A stretch of 64,000 nucleotides of DNA, taken from positions 2,955,214 to 3,019,213 of the forward strand of contig NZ_CP018155.1 of the NCBI RefSeq assembly GCF_001889045.1, read 5' to 3'. Below the pieces are notes generated by a model. It worked only from the letters and a program-made list of their open reading frames with translations. It was not told the DNA's origin and did not search any database. Source of the DNA: Tenacibaculum todarodis (GTDB lineage Bacteria; Bacteroidota; Bacteroidia; Flavobacteriales; Flavobacteriaceae). Position numbers and translations under genes: made by a program. This document shows positions 61,572-64,000 of this stretch, in pieces. Position 1 is the stretch's first letter. Every line of letters starts with the position of its first letter.

Positions 61572-64000
61572 CTATTTTACATTAATTCTAATTCCTTCAC
61601 TATTACTACTAAATTCTGGAGCATACATGCTTTGTATTGTTGTAATTCCGTTGCTAAAGTTACCAGCATTATTTACACGAACATCGTATTCAAAAACATA
61701 GACTCCTTTAGGTAAACGATCAAAAAAGAAATTTGTTGCCGCATCTTTTGTACTTTCATAATATCCCAAACCATCTTGCCATTTATATTGGGATAAAACA
61801 TTTATAGGTTCTACTCCAGAAGCTCGCATGTCTTTCATATGAATAAATTCTATTGCTCTATCTACACGTAGTTCTATGCGAACAGTAATTAAATCACCTA
61901 TATTTAATTCGGTATTCTCTTTAATTTCTTGTAATTCTTTTCCTGTATCTGAATTTACTTTTAAGAATAGTTTTTTCTTCAATTTTAAAGGAGTTTCAGC
62001 TGAGGTTATTTTTGTCTAAATCTTCAAAATATTGCCAATACAAACCGCCCCAAGCAATTCCATTTCCTTTTTTAGCAATTGTTACATCTGCCATTTTTGG
62101 TGTAATTTCTTGTGCATTCCACGACGTTTTAAAATAACCAGTTCCAGCTTCTATTGCAATGTCTTTCATTTTTGAAGGTTCAATTTTTATATCACCTAAA
62201 TTAATATCAACCATATCAGTTATAGAAATCCAATCGCTTCCGTTTAATAATAATGCATATACAGCTTCAGATGTTGCTTTGGTAGTTTTCCAACTATTTG
62301 TTTGCTTATTCTTTAGCAGCCAGATTTTTAGATTATCGATATTATTCAGATTCCTCTTCGCACTTTCAGGCTCATTCGGAATGACACCAACTTCAGAAAA
62401 CGTTTCAATCATCAATGCTTGTGTTTCTACAGGTGCTTGATAATAGTAATAACCAGCAGTGTTTTCTTTCCAATACATTCCTAATTCATCAGAAGTAATA
62501 CTATTTTCTTCTAGCGATTTTACAATTTTATTGGCAATAGATTTTTCTCCAGTTCTAAACTGAATCAATGCAATTTGCCCTTTGCGTACAAGTTGTAATC
62601 GTTCCAATAAGTTGCAGATTGTTGTGTATAATAATCAACAGCTTCTCTGGTTTTCTTGTTGAATTGTTTATCAATATAAAAACTACGCATGTATAAATAT
62701 TGTAAAGCGAAATAACTTAGATGATTTTGTTTTAAGAATTCCTCATACTTTTTCTGACCGTTTTTAGCTTTAATTTTTGCAGCTCTTTTTAATAAATCGT
62801 CATATTTTTCAACAATTTCTTCATCCAAAAATTGAACAGCTTTATCAAGCATTTGTTGTGTGTCTTTGTCTAAATCTGTTACACCTAATTTTTGTAAATG
62901 CCCCAAAACCAGAAGCAATGTAGTTTGTAATAAAAAGCACTCGGATATCTTCCGCCTTTAAACCAAGGGAAACCACCAGAATTCATCTGAATTTCTTGTA
63001 ACTTCTTAATAGATTTTGATTGCTCATCCTTCATTTTCGATAAATCGAACAACAACGCAATTCGTTTCTTTTGTTCCGTTTCCGATTGCGAATCACGCAA
63101 CCAAGGCGTTTCTTGAATGATTAACGATTTTAATTCTTGATTCTTCTCTAAATTACTTAATAAAGCATCCGAAGATTTTCCATTGAGTAAAAACTTCTTG
63201 AATTTTCTGATTCGAATTTGCAACATGCGTAGCCAACGTATTTGCGTAATATCTAGAGAAAGTTTGCTCTGCACATTCATATGGATATTCCATTAAATAC
63301 GGTAACGCTTGTATTGCGTACCAAGCTGGATTAGACGTCATCTCCAAACGTTAATTTATGGTTACTTAATGTTGATGAACTGTTATTCTTCAACTTATCT
63401 AACGTAAATGTTTTTGTCTGATTTGAACGAATCCACATTGGTAACGTTTTCTGTAACCAGCATTCTGTTTGTTAAAACAGGCAATGCATTTTGTTCTCCA
63501 TCGGAAAAATCGCCAGCTTTTGCAATTACTTTATATTGAACTGCTCCAATGTTTTCAGGAATTGATAATGTCCAAGAAACATTTGTGTTTCCGTTTTTAT
63601 CTACTGTAAAGTTTTTGTTTTTCTCTAAATTGTTTAAAGCGGTATTAATTTCTGCGCCAGTAATTGCATTGGTAAGTTGTAATTGCGCAAAACCATTTAA
63701 TATTTTTCTGTTAAATTACTGATTTTAGAACTGAAGATAATTTTATCTCCTTCACGTAAAAAACGAGGTGCATTTGGTACAACCATTAACTCTTTTTGCG
63801 TTACTGCTTTTAATGTTTTAGTTGCCGATTGCAATGTTTTTGTATGTGCTAACAATTGCAATTTCCAACGTGTTAATGCTTCTGGAGCTGTAAATTTAAA
63901 ACTCACGTTTCCTTTTTTATCTGTTTGTAACTGCGGAAAAAGAAGGCGGTTTCTTGGAGGTTTTTACGTGCTTTTACATTAGCTAACTCCGAATCTAATT
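61572..64000 (-). pseudogene. Alpha-2-macroglobulin family protein, C-terminal part, with nine frameshifts
   Basis: Leftward gene that enters from the right edge. Pieces in changing frames line up into one A2M: NLQETAFFF near 63950, FTAPEALTRWKLQLLAHTKT, the bait-linked region, EYPYECAEQTFSRYYANT with the thioester CAEQ (about 63280), then alpha-helical and receptor-like segments to the end (QSMYAPEFSSNSEGIRINVK). Every break is a one-base indel in a homopolymer: 62009-62013, 62581-62583, 62901-62904, 62932-62936, 63176-63179, 63344-63345, 63447-63450, 63704-63708 and 63937-63941. When these are corrected no other stop remains. This suggests sequencing or assembly error more than true decay. 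Bacterial A2Ms trap proteases in the periplasm. Confidence 0.85.

Noticed and set aside
1..64000. CRISPR arrays and insertion sequences
   Set aside because: No regularly spaced repeats, cas genes, transposase genes or IS-like terminal inverted repeats were seen anywhere in the window.

Overview
The window looks like a chromosome segment of a marine-type member of the Flavobacteriaceae (Bacteroidota). The evidence is the low GC content, promoter -7 boxes of the TAnnTTTG kind, an OmpA-family porin, small SusC-free lipoproteins with a short Lys-rich signal ending in Cys, a tmRNA whose tag reads GENNYALAA, and dispersed repeats of a kind I know from this family. The genus cannot be fixed from the sequence alone.

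Layout. (1) Positions 1-5245 hold a rightward operon: the end of a Upf1-like helicase, a PIN-domain protein, a Ycf35/DUF1257-DUF2997 fusion and a Ycf46-like AAA ATPase. (2) Positions 5258-22621 hold a 16-kb leftward operon of four unrecognised proteins (666, 503, 2265 and 1950 aa) without signal peptides. It is bracketed by two direct repeats that are identical over 341 bp and each carry a small 119-aa gene. (3) Positions 22686-29626 hold remnants of mobile DNA: truncated gene pieces, a 1609-aa primase-helicase gene split by a 413-nt group I intron exactly inside its Walker A codons, and a DNA-binding protein. (4) Positions 29718-51675 are a 22-kb integrative element inserted in the 3' end of ssrA. 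It has a 17-bp core duplicated at both ends, matching 17-bp arm sites inside each end, a tyrosine integrase at the left end, a small replication module (HTH protein, SF3-type primase-helicase) and a dense defence cargo. (5) Positions 51660-64000 are ordinary chromosome: ssrA, a saccharopine/alanine dehydrogenase-like enzyme, kdsA, ompA, secreted peptidases, small conserved genes and an alpha-2-macroglobulin gene broken by nine homopolymer indels.

The defence cargo reads left to right as follows: type I restriction hsdR; a DUF262-HNH-AlbA_2 fusion embedded in the operon; hsdM; hsdS; a reverse transcriptase preceded by a 430-nt structured leader (DRT-like); an ABC-type ATPase, an HNH nuclease and a GIY-YIG nuclease (Septu-like); a 628-aa protein with a QxK nuclease-like C-terminus; and a prokaryotic viperin (pVip). 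A short relic of an hsdS 3' end lies immediately before the ATPase gene. This suggests that the reverse transcriptase cassette was inserted into an older hsd-ATPase-HNH operon.

Most worth pursuing are the intron in the Walker A motif, the reverse transcriptase with its candidate template RNA, the ATPase-HNH-GIY trio, the nuclease-like partner of the viperin, the helicase-PIN-Ycf35-Ycf46 operon, and the giant four-gene operon between recombining repeats. Family names rest on motifs read by eye; no database search was possible.
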